A stretch of DNA of 64,000 bases from Treponema sp. (lineage in GTDB: Bacteria > Spirochaetota > Spirochaetia > Treponematales > Treponemataceae): assembly GCA_017470605.1 (NCBI GenBank), contig JAFUYH010000018.1, forward strand, positions 1 through 64,000, given 5' to 3'. Below, one piece after another: positions 17,302-25,564 of the stretch. The notes below the pieces were generated by a model, which made no database searches, was not told the DNA's origin, and saw nothing but the letters and a program-made list of their open reading frames with translations. The position numbers and the translations under genes are program-made. How positions within the stretch are numbered: the first letter of the stretch is position 1; each line of letters opens with the position of its first letter.

Positions 17302-18257
17302 CTTCTGAAAAAACAATACACTGGGCTGATGAAGCCGAGGCGATAAAATCAAACAGGCCCCTGAAAGTCCTGCTTTTTCTCTTTAAAATTATGCCCGCAT
17401 TTCTGGTTCATTCCTTGTGCTATCCTGTTGCATTTTTCTATCTGATTTTTTCCCCTCATGCAAGAAAAGATGCAAGGCTTTATCAGAAACAGCTGAAGGA
17501 ATTTACAGGCGGAAAAGTTCCTCATAGAGTCAGCGGATACCGTCAGATTTTGAATTTTTCACTCTGTGTTCTGGAAAAAATGGAAGGCTGGCTGGGTAAG
17601 GTAAAGTTCAGCAGAATCCGCTATCAGGATGATGATATAGAAGAACTTCTGGAGCTCTTGCGTGAAGGCAAGGGTGCCTTTCTTATTACTTCACATCTTG
17701 GAAATATGGAGCTGATGAGAAGCCTGCAGGAATATAATACTCAGCTTTGCGGACGTGAAGTTCCTGTTGTAATTATAATGAATATGGACGTTTCTGCCCA
17801 ATTTACTCAGACTCTAAAAGAAGTGAATCCTTATTTTTCAATGAATGTAGTGGATGCTTCAAATATTGGCCCTGATTCCATGATTTATCTGGAAGAAGAA
17901 GCAGAAAAAGGGGCCTTGATTGTAATTGCCGGCGACAGGACAAGCGCACAGAACCGCGAAAAAGTTATCCGCAAAAACTTTCTTGGAAAAGAGGCTTCTT
18001 TCCCTTATGGAGTTTTCCTGATTCCTTTCCTCATGAAAATTCCTGTATATTATATGTTTGGAATGCGTTCAAGAATGTCTATATTTAATCCAAAATATAA
18101 GGTTCATATAGAAAAATCTCTTGTAGATTTTAATTGCGGGCGTTCTGAGCGTAATGAGAAAATTGAAGAATGTTGTGGAGAATTTGTTTCAAAACTGGAA
18201 AAATTCTGTATTATGTATCCATATCAGTGGTATAACTTTTTTGATTTCTGGAAATAG
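17298..18257 (+). CDS. LpxL/HtrB-like lauroyl-type acyltransferase
   Basis: 319 aa with an N-terminal membrane helix (about residues 22-48) and the LPLAT block ITSHLGNMELMRSL, giving the HX4E motif of late lipid A acyltransferases, then VVIIMNMD and VIAGDRTSAQNR. The TTG start overlaps the glycosyltransferase stop and has AGGAG 7 nt upstream; a longer frame from 17208 lies wholly within the glycosyltransferase gene. In APE loci a homologous enzyme accompanies GT2 and LolA. If this spirochaete lacks lipid A, as most treponemes do, its acceptor must be another glycolipid. Confidence 0.85.
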   Translation: MTSEKTIHWADEAEAIKSNRPLKVLLFLFKIMPAFLVHSLCYPVAFFYLIFSPHARKDARLYQKQLKEFTGGKVPHRVSGYRQILNFSLCVLEKMEGWLGKVKFSRIRYQDDDIEELLELLREGKGAFLITSHLGNMELMRSLQEYNTQLCGREVPVVIIMNMDVSAQFTQTLKEVNPYFSMNVVDASNIGPDSMIYLEEEAEKGALIVIAGDRTSAQNREKVIRKNFLGKEASFPYGVFLIPFLMKIPVYYMFGMRSRMSIFNPKYKVHIEKSLVDFNCGRSERNEKIEECCGEFVSKLEKFCIMYPYQWYNFFDFWK

Positions 18258-18266
18258 AGGCTGCTT

Positions 18267-18890
18267 GTGAAGAAATTTATTCTGATTGCACTTATGTTTT
18301 TTGGTTCTCTGGCTTTGTATGCTCAGGCTGCCAGTCTGGAAGAAGTTTGCAAGAGTCTGGCTTCACGTCCGAATACTACAGGTGAATTTGTTCAGATAAA
18401 AACATTGAATGCAAACGGACGGCAATTAAAGTCTTTCGGGACATTTATCATCAGCACGGAAGAAATTCTGTGGAAGACGGAAAAGCCATTCCCTTCCAGC
18501 CTGATTCTTACAAAAGATGCTATGGTTCAGATTGCTGCAAATGGAAAACGCAGTGTGATGGATGGAAAAGACAATCAGATTTTTGCAAATATTTCTGAAA
18601 CTCTGAGTTCGGTTTTTTCAGGAAACGTAGACCAGCTTAAAAAGAATTTTGAATGTGACTTTGAAGGGGAAGACACCCTCTGGAAAATTACTCTGAAGCC
18701 AAAAGATTCAACAATTGCTTCCGTTATGAATTTTCTTGAGCTGGGCGGAAGCCTTGAAGGCGGACTTGCTGCATTGGACTATCTGGAAATGAATGAAGCT
18801 TCCAGCAATAAAATCAGATATGAATTTGCAAATCAAAAATATCCAAAGGAACTTTCTGCCGATGAAAAAACTAACTTTATCTTTGAATGA
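18267..18890 (+). CDS. LolA-like periplasmic lipoprotein/lipid carrier
   Basis: 207 aa with a signal peptide (MKKFILIALMFFGSLALYAQ). The mature part follows the LolA pattern: a GEFVQIKTLNANGRQLKSFG strand pair, then GTFIISTEEILWKTEKPFPS, ending in an acidic tail. LolA-like proteins in APE loci are thought to carry the lipid-linked product across the periplasm. The GTG start is set by the signal peptide; the Shine-Dalgarno is only AGAGG about 8 nt upstream. It overlaps the exporter gene by 29 nt. Confidence 0.84.
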   Translation: MKKFILIALMFFGSLALYAQAASLEEVCKSLASRPNTTGEFVQIKTLNANGRQLKSFGTFIISTEEILWKTEKPFPSSLILTKDAMVQIAANGKRSVMDGKDNQIFANISETLSSVFSGNVDQLKKNFECDFEGEDTLWKITLKPKDSTIASVMNFLELGGSLEGGLAALDYLEMNEASSNKIRYEFANQKYPKELSADEKTNFIFE

Positions 18891-21288
18891 GTCTTTAAAA
18901 AATGTTTCTCAGAAAAAACTGATTTTTTGCTGGTTCTTTTATCATCTGGCCATTATTCTTTTCTTTTTGCTTAATCTGCTGATTTTCCGCGGTAAAATCG
19001 GTATTGATTCCGATTTATTCAATCTGGTTCCAAAATCATTTTCTATGGATTCTGTTAAAAAAGCTGATGACAAAATGATGGCTGTCACTTCTCAAAATGT
19101 TTTTATTCTTGTTGCGAATGAAGATTTTTCACAAGCAAAGCTGGTTGCAGAGGCAGTTTACGGGCAGTTGGAGGACAGTGAGAATTTTGAATCACTTTCT
19201 CTTTATAATGACGTAAGCGCAATGACAGAAATTACTGATTTTCTCTATAAATACCGCTGGAATCTGATTGATGAAAAGACGGCTGATGCAATCTTAAATG
19301 ATGAGAATGGAGCGGAAGATTTTGCTTTGAACGCTCTTTCTACTGCCTACAGCGGATTTACAATGCTTCCTCTTGATGATTTGGAAACGGATCCCTTTTT
19401 GCTTACGGAATATAACTTGAAGAACTATCTGAATGCAATTCAGAATGCCGGTACGGCAATGTCTGTAAAGGATGGAGTTCTTGCTTCCCAGTTTAAAGGC
19501 AAGTGGTATGTAATGATTAGGGGCATTCTCAGCAAAAAAGGGGCAACCCTTGCTTCAAAGCATAACGCAATTACAGAAATATATTCTGTCTGCAATCAAT
19601 TTTCCGACTCTGCAAAAAATGATGATAGTGAAAATAAAACAGAATTTGTTTTTTCCGGGACTCCTTTTCACAGTCATGAAAGTTCCAGTTCTGCAAGCCG
19701 TGAGATTTCTATAATTGCAACTCTTTCTATGCTTATTGTAATAATACTTTTAATTTTTATTTTCCGTTCTCCAAAACCGCTTTTTTATTCTGTCGCTTCA
19801 ATTTTAATTTCTATAGGAATTGCTGTGCTGGCAACAATCGGGGTATTTCACAAGATGCACGTTATTACCCTGGTCTTTGGAACTTCACTTATAGGTTCCT
19901 GCATAGATTACAGCCTTCATTTCTTTACCCATTGGAGCGGAAATGAAGAATTTAAATCCAGTCTGGAAATAAGAAATCATATTTTTTCAGGTCTTTTGAT
20001 GGCCATTATTTCTACAGGAATATGTTTTGCAATCCTTCTTTTTGCTCCTTTTGCAATCCTTAAGCAGATGTCTCTTTTCTGTCTTACGGGGCTTGTAAGT
20101 TCATTTTTGACAACTATTGCAATTTATCCTTGTATAAAACTGCCTGCAAATCGAGGGGAAATCAGATTTGTCGGCGGATTTGGGCGTATTATTTCCAAAA
20201 TGGAACAAAAATGGGTAGGGCGCACTGTAATCACTGTCCTCTTTGTATTTTCAATTATTTCAATCTGTATTTTCCATGATAATGTACGGATTAAAAATAA
20301 TGTCCTCACTCTTTATGATATGAAGGGGAAACTTTTGAATGATGAAATCACTGCGGCTCAGGTTATACAGTACACTCCAGGTGGCTGGTATATCGTAAGC
20401 GGTTCATCAGAAGATGAAGCTCTATTAAATGAAGAAAAACTGCGCAGAGATTTTGAAAAGGTTACAGGTGGAAGCGTGGGCTATGTAAGCACTTCAAGTT
20501 TTGTTCCTTCAAGGCAAATGCAGGATAAATCCAGGGCCGCCTATGGCCGTCTGCTGGAAATTGCAGACAGTCAGCTTTCTGCTTACGGATATAATCCTCA
20601 GGAAATTGAAAAGATTGTGGAACGGCTTAGATTTTCTTACGAAGGTTCTGCAGACAATTATGTTTCTTTTGAAGCGGGAAATGTGCCGGACTTTATAGTT
20701 TCTGCAATTTCCTCTGCATGGTTAGGGGAAATATCTGGAAAATGGTACACCGTTCTTCTTCCAACAAAGGTAAGTGATTATACTACCTATCGTTCGTTAG
20801 TTTCAGAAAATTCGGACGCATTTTTTATCAGTAAGTCACAGGATATAAGTGCAGATTTAGACCAGCTGACTGTTATGGTTCTTAAGTTTTTCCTGGCAGC
20901 ATACGTGCTCATGTTTATCATGCTTCGCTTTTTCTACTCCTGGAAGCAGTCATTTAAAATAATTTCAGTTCCTCTGTTAATAATTCTTGTTGTTGTGGCA
21001 GTATTTGCAATGTTTAAGATTGATTTGGAGTTTTTCTCAATAACAGGGCTGATTCTTGTTTTTGGTCTTGGACTGGATTATATAATTTATATGATGGAAA
21101 ACGAAAAGAAAGATAAAAGTAATGTTCTGGAACCTTTTGCAACAATGGTTTCTTTTGTAACTACAATTATTTCCTTTGGTGCTCTTGCCTTAAGTTCCTT
21201 TAAGCCGGTTCATCTTATTGGTCTTTCTATATTCATTGGGCTTGCAACGGCCTATATCAGTTCTTTCTTTTACGGAAGGCAGAAATAA
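18862..21288 (+). CDS. MMPL/RND-type exporter of the polyene-like cluster
   Basis: 808-aa membrane transporter with the RND-like duplicated plan. One N-terminal helix and a large periplasmic loop lead to a block of about six helices (residues about 270-440, with GTSLIGSCIDYSLHF). A second loop and six-helix block follow (about 650-800, with VFGLGLDYIIYMMENE). The paired GxxxDY helices are typical proton-relay segments of this superfamily. AAGGA lies about 9 nt before the ATG, which is inside the lolA-like gene; an earlier in-frame ATG at 18793 lacks such a site. It probably extracts or exports the acylated product. Confidence 0.87.
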   Translation: MKKLTLSLNESLKNVSQKKLIFCWFFYHLAIILFFLLNLLIFRGKIGIDSDLFNLVPKSFSMDSVKKADDKMMAVTSQNVFILVANEDFSQAKLVAEAVYGQLEDSENFESLSLYNDVSAMTEITDFLYKYRWNLIDEKTADAILNDENGAEDFALNALSTAYSGFTMLPLDDLETDPFLLTEYNLKNYLNAIQNAGTAMSVKDGVLASQFKGKWYVMIRGILSKKGATLASKHNAITEIYSVCNQFSDSAKNDDSENKTEFVFSGTPFHSHESSSSASREISIIATLSMLIVIILLIFIFRSPKPLFYSVASILISIGIAVLATIGVFHKMHVITLVFGTSLIGSCIDYSLHFFTHWSGNEEFKSSLEIRNHIFSGLLMAIISTGICFAILLFAPFAILKQMSLFCLTGLVSSFLTTIAIYPCIKLPANRGEIRFVGGFGRIISKMEQKWVGRTVITVLFVFSIISICIFHDNVRIKNNVLTLYDMKGKLLNDEITAAQVIQYTPGGWYIVSGSSEDEALLNEEKLRRDFEKVTGGSVGYVSTSSFVPSRQMQDKSRAAYGRLLEIADSQLSAYGYNPQEIEKIVERLRFSYEGSADNYVSFEAGNVPDFIVSAISSAWLGEISGKWYTVLLPTKVSDYTTYRSLVSENSDAFFISKSQDISADLDQLTVMVLKFFLAAYVLMFIMLRFFYSWKQSFKIISVPLLIILVVVAVFAMFKIDLEFFSITGLILVFGLGLDYIIYMMENEKKDKSNVLEPFATMVSFVTTIISFGALALSSFKPVHLIGLSIFIGLATAYISSFFYGRQK

Positions 21289-21304
21289 GGCGGAATTAGA
21301 CTAT

Positions 21305-21934
21305 ATGACTTGTGTGAGATTTTTTAGCCATGGCAAAAATATAACCCTGCTTTTTTTGATTTGTATGGTTTTTATGAACACTTCATGCCTTACTTCAAAG
21401 GGGGCTGAGATGGAGGCCGGGGCGGATTTTTTGCCTGGAACTGCAAAGGGGACAAGGCCTGTTTATATTACAAATTCAAAAAAAATAAATCTTCTTCTTC
21501 CTGAATATGCAGAGAGAACGGTAGACCTTCTTCAGCTTCTAAATGGTTCGTTTGGTGAAGAGTCTTTTTCACTTATGGTGTATTCTCAGATTGATTCGCA
21601 GGGAATAAGCCTTTCACTTTTTAATGATTTTGGAACAGATATGGGAAGTGTGTTTTTTGACGGAAAGCAGGTTGTCTTTGATTCTGCATATTTTCCAAAG
21701 TCTCTTCCTGGTGAATATATTCTGGCTGATATTCAGAATGCCTTTTATGATGAAGCTGCCCTGCGGGCAAATTATTCCGCTTCAAAACTGAATTTTGAAG
21801 CAGCTGCAGGTCTTCGCCGTATTTTGGACGGAAAAAAAATAATAGAAGAAATTGAAATCAGTGAATCTCAGATTACAATAAAAAACTTTTTGCGTAAGTA
21901 CGAATATCAGCTGATTTTTGAAGTTTTGAATTAA
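21305..21934 (+). CDS. DUF3261-like lipoprotein closing the polyene-like cluster
   Basis: 209-aa predicted lipoprotein: a hydrophobic signal segment ends in FMNTSC. The mature part is beta-rich with KSLPGEYILADIQNAFYDE and ends LRKYEYQLIFEVLN, matching the general plan of DUF3261 lipoproteins at the end of APE loci. By that analogy it may act with the LolA-like protein at the outer membrane. The start is uncertain; this ATG is the one directly preceding the signal sequence, 16 nt after the exporter stop. The family assignment is from resemblance and gene position. Confidence 0.65.
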   Translation: MTCVRFFSHGKNITLLFLICMVFMNTSCLTSKGAEMEAGADFLPGTAKGTRPVYITNSKKINLLLPEYAERTVDLLQLLNGSFGEESFSLMVYSQIDSQGISLSLFNDFGTDMGSVFFDGKQVVFDSAYFPKSLPGEYILADIQNAFYDEAALRANYSASKLNFEAAAGLRRILDGKKIIEEIEISESQITIKNFLRKYEYQLIFEVLN

Positions 21935-21974
21935 ACTTTCTTTTGTCTGTCTTGTAAAATAACCTATCTTTGTG

Positions 21975-22275
21975 GTAGACTAGTCAGGTATTTCAATGGA
22001 ATCAGGTGCAAGGCCTGAGCTGAATGCGCAACGGTATGTAGATGAAAGCGCCCGGGGAAATCCTGGGAGGACAAAGTTGTCATTATCGGGCTTGTCCCCG
22101 AGAAGAACAAATGTGTCATTATTGGATTGCCCCCCGAGACGAACATATATGTCATTATCGGGCTTGACCCGATAATCTTTCTAAGAACTTATACAGCCAC
22201 TGGAAGTTTCCGCAGCCTGCGGGCTTCTGGGAAGGTTAGTTCCGAATTCTACAAGCCCGGAAACTTTGGTACAAC
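21975..22275 (+). promoter_or_regulatory. Cobalamin (AdoCbl-type) riboswitch, interrupted
   Basis: The 5' half has the conserved core ATGGAATCAGGTGCAAGG, CCTGAGCTGAATGCGCAACG and GATGAAAGCGC. The 3' half has GCCACTGG, CTGGGAAGG and the B12 box ACAAGCCCGGAAAC. The halves are separated by about 100 nt of tandem palindromic repeats in what is normally a variable peripheral arm. The riboswitch precedes a small lipoprotein and, further on, a TonB-dependent receptor, so it most likely represses vitamin B12 uptake genes when cobalamin is plentiful. Confidence 0.9.
22079..22177. repeat. Three tandem palindromic repeats (36-nt period) inside the riboswitch
   Basis: GTCATTAT begins at 22079, 22115 and 22151, exactly 36 nt apart. 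Each copy contains a palindrome: GGGCTTGTCCCCGAG, GGATTGCCCCCCGAG and GGGCTTGACCCGATAA. They belong to the family seen at 4.7 kb. Confidence 0.85.
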
Positions 22276-22340
22276 CCTTCGTATGAAGGGCCATCTCAAC
22301 TTTTGGAAAGTGCGCAAGTTCGCTTTCCGGGTAGGAAATA

Positions 22341-22832
22341 ATGAAAAATTTAAAATTTTCTCGTTTGTTTGCAGCGTTTGCATTCGTTGCAGTTTTGGTT
22401 TTGTCTGGTTGTGTACAGCCTGTCGACTCAAGTGCAGCAGATTCTTTAATCGGGACTTGGGTTAATGCATCTTCTTATGGTAATTCGTATTACAAAATTA
22501 CAGAATCTACATTTGAAAACTATGGCGATGATTATGAAAGTTATGCAGGAAATACTCTGACAATTGTTGCTGCAGATGAATCATCTGGAACAATTTTCTT
22601 TAAATATACTAGAGCTGCTGATGCAAATTGGAATTACACTACGGATGCTTCTCTGGCTCCGGATATTGGTAAATGGTATGCAGTAAGCTATAAAGATTTA
22701 ACTGATACTTCTGTTCTGCTTTCGGGTGCATACGGAACAAAAAGTTCTTGTGATACACTTGAAGAAGCAAAAACAGAGTTTACAGTAGCTAACGGTTATT
22801 TTGGAATTTATTCTGAGTGTGTAAAGCAGTAA
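22341..22832 (+). CDS. Cobalamin-riboswitch-controlled small lipoprotein
   Basis: 163 aa. Signal sequence MKNLKFSRLFAAFAFVAVLV runs into lipobox LSGC. The mature domain (about 140 aa) is aromatic-rich and predicted all-beta (SLIGTWVNASSYGNSYYK, EDESY-type Tyr clusters, three Cys), of a shape seen in lipocalin-like ligand-binding proteins, but I recognise no named family. TAGGAAA lies 5 nt before the ATG. It is the first gene after the B12 riboswitch and precedes a TonB receptor, so a role as a surface or periplasmic cobalamin-binding component is a reasonable inference, not shown by sequence. Confidence 0.75.
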   Translation: MKNLKFSRLFAAFAFVAVLVLSGCVQPVDSSAADSLIGTWVNASSYGNSYYKITESTFENYGDDYESYAGNTLTIVAADESSGTIFFKYTRAADANWNYTTDASLAPDIGKWYAVSYKDLTDTSVLLSGAYGTKSSCDTLEEAKTEFTVANGYFGIYSECVKQ

Positions 22833-22862
22833 GCCCTGTAAAACCGCATATATCTTGGTTGC

Positions 22863-22890
22863 TTGACTTTCTTTTTAAATATGATATATT
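22863..22890 (+). promoter_or_regulatory. Promoter of the three-hairpin RNA
   Basis: TTGACT, a 16-nt spacer and TATATT. Transcription would start near 22897, directly before the first hairpin. Confidence 0.65.
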
Positions 22891-22896
22891 AAAAGA

Positions 22897-22990
22897 AAGG
22901 GCACCCGCAACAAGCGTCTTGCCCCACAGTGGATTTGTCCTTGTGGACGTTCGCCCGTTCTGTGGTCTAGACAGAGCGGGCTATTTTTTT
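22897..22990 (+). ncRNA. Candidate structured small RNA with three hairpins
   Basis: Three consecutive stems: GGGCA/TGCCC with an inner CGC-AACAA-GCG; CCACA/TGTGG with an inner GGA-TTTG-TCC; and a terminator stem GCCCGTTCTG/CAGAGCGGGC followed by T7. Its own promoter lies directly upstream, giving a discrete RNA of about 95 nt. It does not resemble a riboswitch class I know. It lies between the B12-controlled lipoprotein and the TonB receptor. The third stem alone could also act as an attenuator of read-through into the receptor. Confidence 0.6.
22953..22990 (+). terminator. Intrinsic terminator of the small RNA
   Basis: A 10-bp GC-rich stem (GCCCGTTCTG with CAGAGCGGGC, one G-A mismatch tolerated) is followed by TATTTTTTT. 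Confidence 0.8.
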
Positions 22991-23031
22991 ACATATGCTT
23001 CTTCTGCCGTCTACGGTGAAGGGAGCAAAGT

Positions 23032-23082
23032 ATGTCATATAAAAACTTGATGGCTCTAAAAACCAAGTCAAGAATTTCATAA
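23032..23082 (+). other. Sixteen-codon ORF with a strong ribosome-binding site
   Basis: GAAGGGAG lies 5 nt before an ATG that opens MSYKNLMALKTKSRIS and then stops. The site is much stronger than most in the window, and it follows the small RNA terminator by about 40 nt. It may be the intact start of a decayed gene or a leader peptide; no family is recognisable. Confidence 0.35.
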
Positions 23083-23182
23083 AAACTCAATAGCTTCGCC
23101 TCCAAATCAGTTATTCCAATCATAAGACTGGTTGAGTTGGGGGCAATCCGCCCATGTTACGGGTGCAAGAATAGTATACTAT

Positions 23183-25135
23183 ATGAATGTGATGAAATCA
23201 AGAATAAAACTAGTATTTGTTATAGGTTGTTTTTTCCCCCTAATCGCCTTTGCCGAGGAAGCCGAAATCATTTTGCCAGAAGTTACCACCTACGTTACAA
23301 AATCTGTGGAGCAGAAGATTGTGGTTACGGCGGAAGATATTCAGGATGGCCATTATGAAGACCTTTCGGATGTGATTGAGCAGAGCGGGATTCAGAATCT
23401 TGCTTACGGGCCTTATGGGCTGGAAAATAAGCCAAGCATCCGCGGTTTTACGGACGAAACGGTGCGGGTTGTGATTGACGGCATCTGCGTAAATAATGCC
23501 CAGTACGGTACTTTTGATTTTTCTACTGTAAATCTTGATTTTGTGGAGCGCATAGAAATTGTGAGGGGCGGCTTTACCGAAGGCGTGGAAGACGAAGGTG
23601 CTGTGGGCGGTGTGATTTACATCACTACAAAAAAGTTGGAACTGGAAAACACCCTGCAGGCAGAAGCCAGCGTAAAAACTTATTTTAATAAAAATCGTCC
23701 TCTGGATTCTTACTTTCAGAAACTCAATTATGCTTTCCGTCTGGGGGAAAGCACTTTTGCAAGCGGCGGACTTTCCGGCAATTTTGCGGATAATCGTTTC
23801 CTTTTTAAAACTGATGATTACAGTTTTCTGGAAAGTGGAGCCTTTGGGGCGGCTTTTTCAGGGGCAGGAAGCGGGAGCGGAGAATGGAATGAGCGGGAAA
23901 ATGCTCAGGTGTGGGATGCTCAGGCAAATACTGCTGTAACTCACTATTTTGGGAACGGGAATTATTTTTCTTTTGGTGATATTTTTTACGGTGCTTATAA
24001 AAATACGCCGGGTGTGGTAAATTCAACAGACGCTGGAATTCAGCAGGATTATGACAATAATTTTACTTTTTCACTCTGGAATCCGGCTCTTGGCGGACTT
24101 TTTAATCTGAAAAACTCTCTTGCCTGGCTTTGCAATAATCGTCTTTACGATTCTGAAAGTGAAAACAGCAGGCATTACATAAATACAATAAAATACAGCG
24201 GTTCAGCGGATTTTTATTCGCTTTTTGGCGGACGGCTGCGGCAGACCCTGGGGCTTTCCGGGGATTTTACTCACCTTGATTCTTCAAATGATGGCAATCA
24301 TATTCAGTTTTCGGGTGTGATAAAAGAAACTTCTAAATTTGCCGCAGGCGGCGGATGGAATTTCAGTCTTCCTCTGGCAGTAAAATTCTGTGCAAATGAC
24401 CAGAATGTGAACTTTGCCTTTGTTCCAAAGGCGGGGGCTGCCTGGGAAGCGGGGCTCTTTACCTTTACAGGCGACCTTTACCGCATGGTTCAGTTCCCGA
24501 ATATGGATGATTTGTTCTGGGAAGGCGGGGGCTTTCATGGAAATCCAAACCTGAAGCCTGAAAGCGGTTGGGGTGCAGATTTGGGGGTGGCTTTTAAGGG
24601 CTCTCAGACATCTGCCAGCCTCACTGTTTTTTCAAACTACTACAAAGATAAAATTCAGTGGTCAAACGGGCAGGGCTCTTATCTTGCTACTACCCAGAAC
24701 CTTTCCAGTGCCTTTTATCTTGGCGTAGATTTTGCGGCCAGTGCTAACTTTTTAAACAGGCTGATTAATCTTTCGGTGAACGGTGAATATCTTTACAACC
24801 GTCTTCTGGATAAATCAAACAAATACACTTACGGTAAAAGAATCATGTGGACTCCAGACCTCGTTTTTAATCTTACCTGCGATTTTAATTTTGAGCTGGC
24901 AAAACTTTCCCTTTCTGCCTCATATACTGGCCGCCGTTATACTTCAAACATGAATATTTACTGTCTGGAGCCTTACCTTCTTTTGAATGCAGCGGCAGAA
25001 GGTGCAGCCATTAAGGGCAGATTTACTCCCTACATAAAAGCCGAAAACCTGCTCAACTGGCAGTATCAGGCCGTGGACGGCTACCCCATGCCCGGAATTT
25101 CGCTTACCGTGGGCGCAAGGTATAAGTTTTTTTAA
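23183..25135 (+). CDS. TonB-dependent outer-membrane receptor, BtuB-like
   Basis: About 650 aa: signal peptide (LVFVIGCFFPLIAFA), a TonB-box-like IVVTAEDI, then a plug domain with NKPSIRGFTDETVRVVIDGI and FVERIEIVRGGF (about residues 35-150). A 22-strand-type barrel ends in the aromatic VGARYKFF characteristic of outer-membrane insertion. EGVEDEGAVGGVIYITTK is the usual plug end. Placement behind a cobalamin riboswitch suggests vitamin B12 or another corrinoid as substrate. The start is uncertain between ATG 23183 and ATG 23192; no good ribosome-binding site is seen. TonB, ExbB and ExbD are not in the window. Confidence 0.88.
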   Translation: MNVMKSRIKLVFVIGCFFPLIAFAEEAEIILPEVTTYVTKSVEQKIVVTAEDIQDGHYEDLSDVIEQSGIQNLAYGPYGLENKPSIRGFTDETVRVVIDGICVNNAQYGTFDFSTVNLDFVERIEIVRGGFTEGVEDEGAVGGVIYITTKKLELENTLQAEASVKTYFNKNRPLDSYFQKLNYAFRLGESTFASGGLSGNFADNRFLFKTDDYSFLESGAFGAAFSGAGSGSGEWNERENAQVWDAQANTAVTHYFGNGNYFSFGDIFYGAYKNTPGVVNSTDAGIQQDYDNNFTFSLWNPALGGLFNLKNSLAWLCNNRLYDSESENSRHYINTIKYSGSADFYSLFGGRLRQTLGLSGDFTHLDSSNDGNHIQFSGVIKETSKFAAGGGWNFSLPLAVKFCANDQNVNFAFVPKAGAAWEAGLFTFTGDLYRMVQFPNMDDLFWEGGGFHGNPNLKPESGWGADLGVAFKGSQTSASLTVFSNYYKDKIQWSNGQGSYLATTQNLSSAFYLGVDFAASANFLNRLINLSVNGEYLYNRLLDKSNKYTYGKRIMWTPDLVFNLTCDFNFELAKLSLSASYTGRRYTSNMNIYCLEPYLLLNAAAEGAAIKGRFTPYIKAENLLNWQYQAVDGYPMPGISLTVGARYKFF

Positions 25136-25164
25136 TTTAAGCTAATAATATTTGCAAAATATCT

Positions 25165-25527
25165 TTCACTGACTCAGGAATTTAGGAATGTTGCGCTTTA
25201 TAACACTGTAATTGAAGCCTGTGCTGGTGGGGCACAAATCATAATCATGAGCAGACAGATATAGATGTTGTCGGTCTTGATGAGGGGGCGAAGCAGGCTG
25301 TAATCGGTGAATGTAAATTCAAAAACGAGCCGATTGATAAAGATGTTTTCGACAGTCTTTTTGAGCGAAAAGGCTTGATAGACAGAAAATATTCCGAAGT
25401 TCAGTTCCTCTTTTTTTCCTTGAGCGGTTTTTCAAAGTGGATGATTGATAATGCCTCACAAACAAATTCCAGACTCATAAGCCTGGAAGAAATGTATAAC
25501 AATATTTTAAACCGCAAATCGGCTTGA
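25165..25527 (+). pseudogene. Remnant of a DUF234-type AAA ATPase
   Basis: Two separated fragments of one protein are readable: SLTQEFRNVALYNTVIEACA (about 25168-25230) and, after a deletion, IDVVGLDEGAKQAVIGECKF followed by SEVQFLFFSLSGFSKWMID up to a TGA stop. Together they match the linker and C-terminal restriction-nuclease-like domain of archaeal-type ATPases with DUF234. The N-terminal ATPase part is missing. It marks an accessory region with gene decay. Confidence 0.7.
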
Positions 25528-25564
25528 TCGGTTTGTCGGCTTTGAAAATGTTGTCAGGTTATTT

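Noticed and set aside
22079-22177. CRISPR-like array because of the exact 36-nt period
   Set aside because: Copies are directly adjacent palindromes with diverging sequence. No unique spacers or cas genes are present, and the repeats lie inside a riboswitch.
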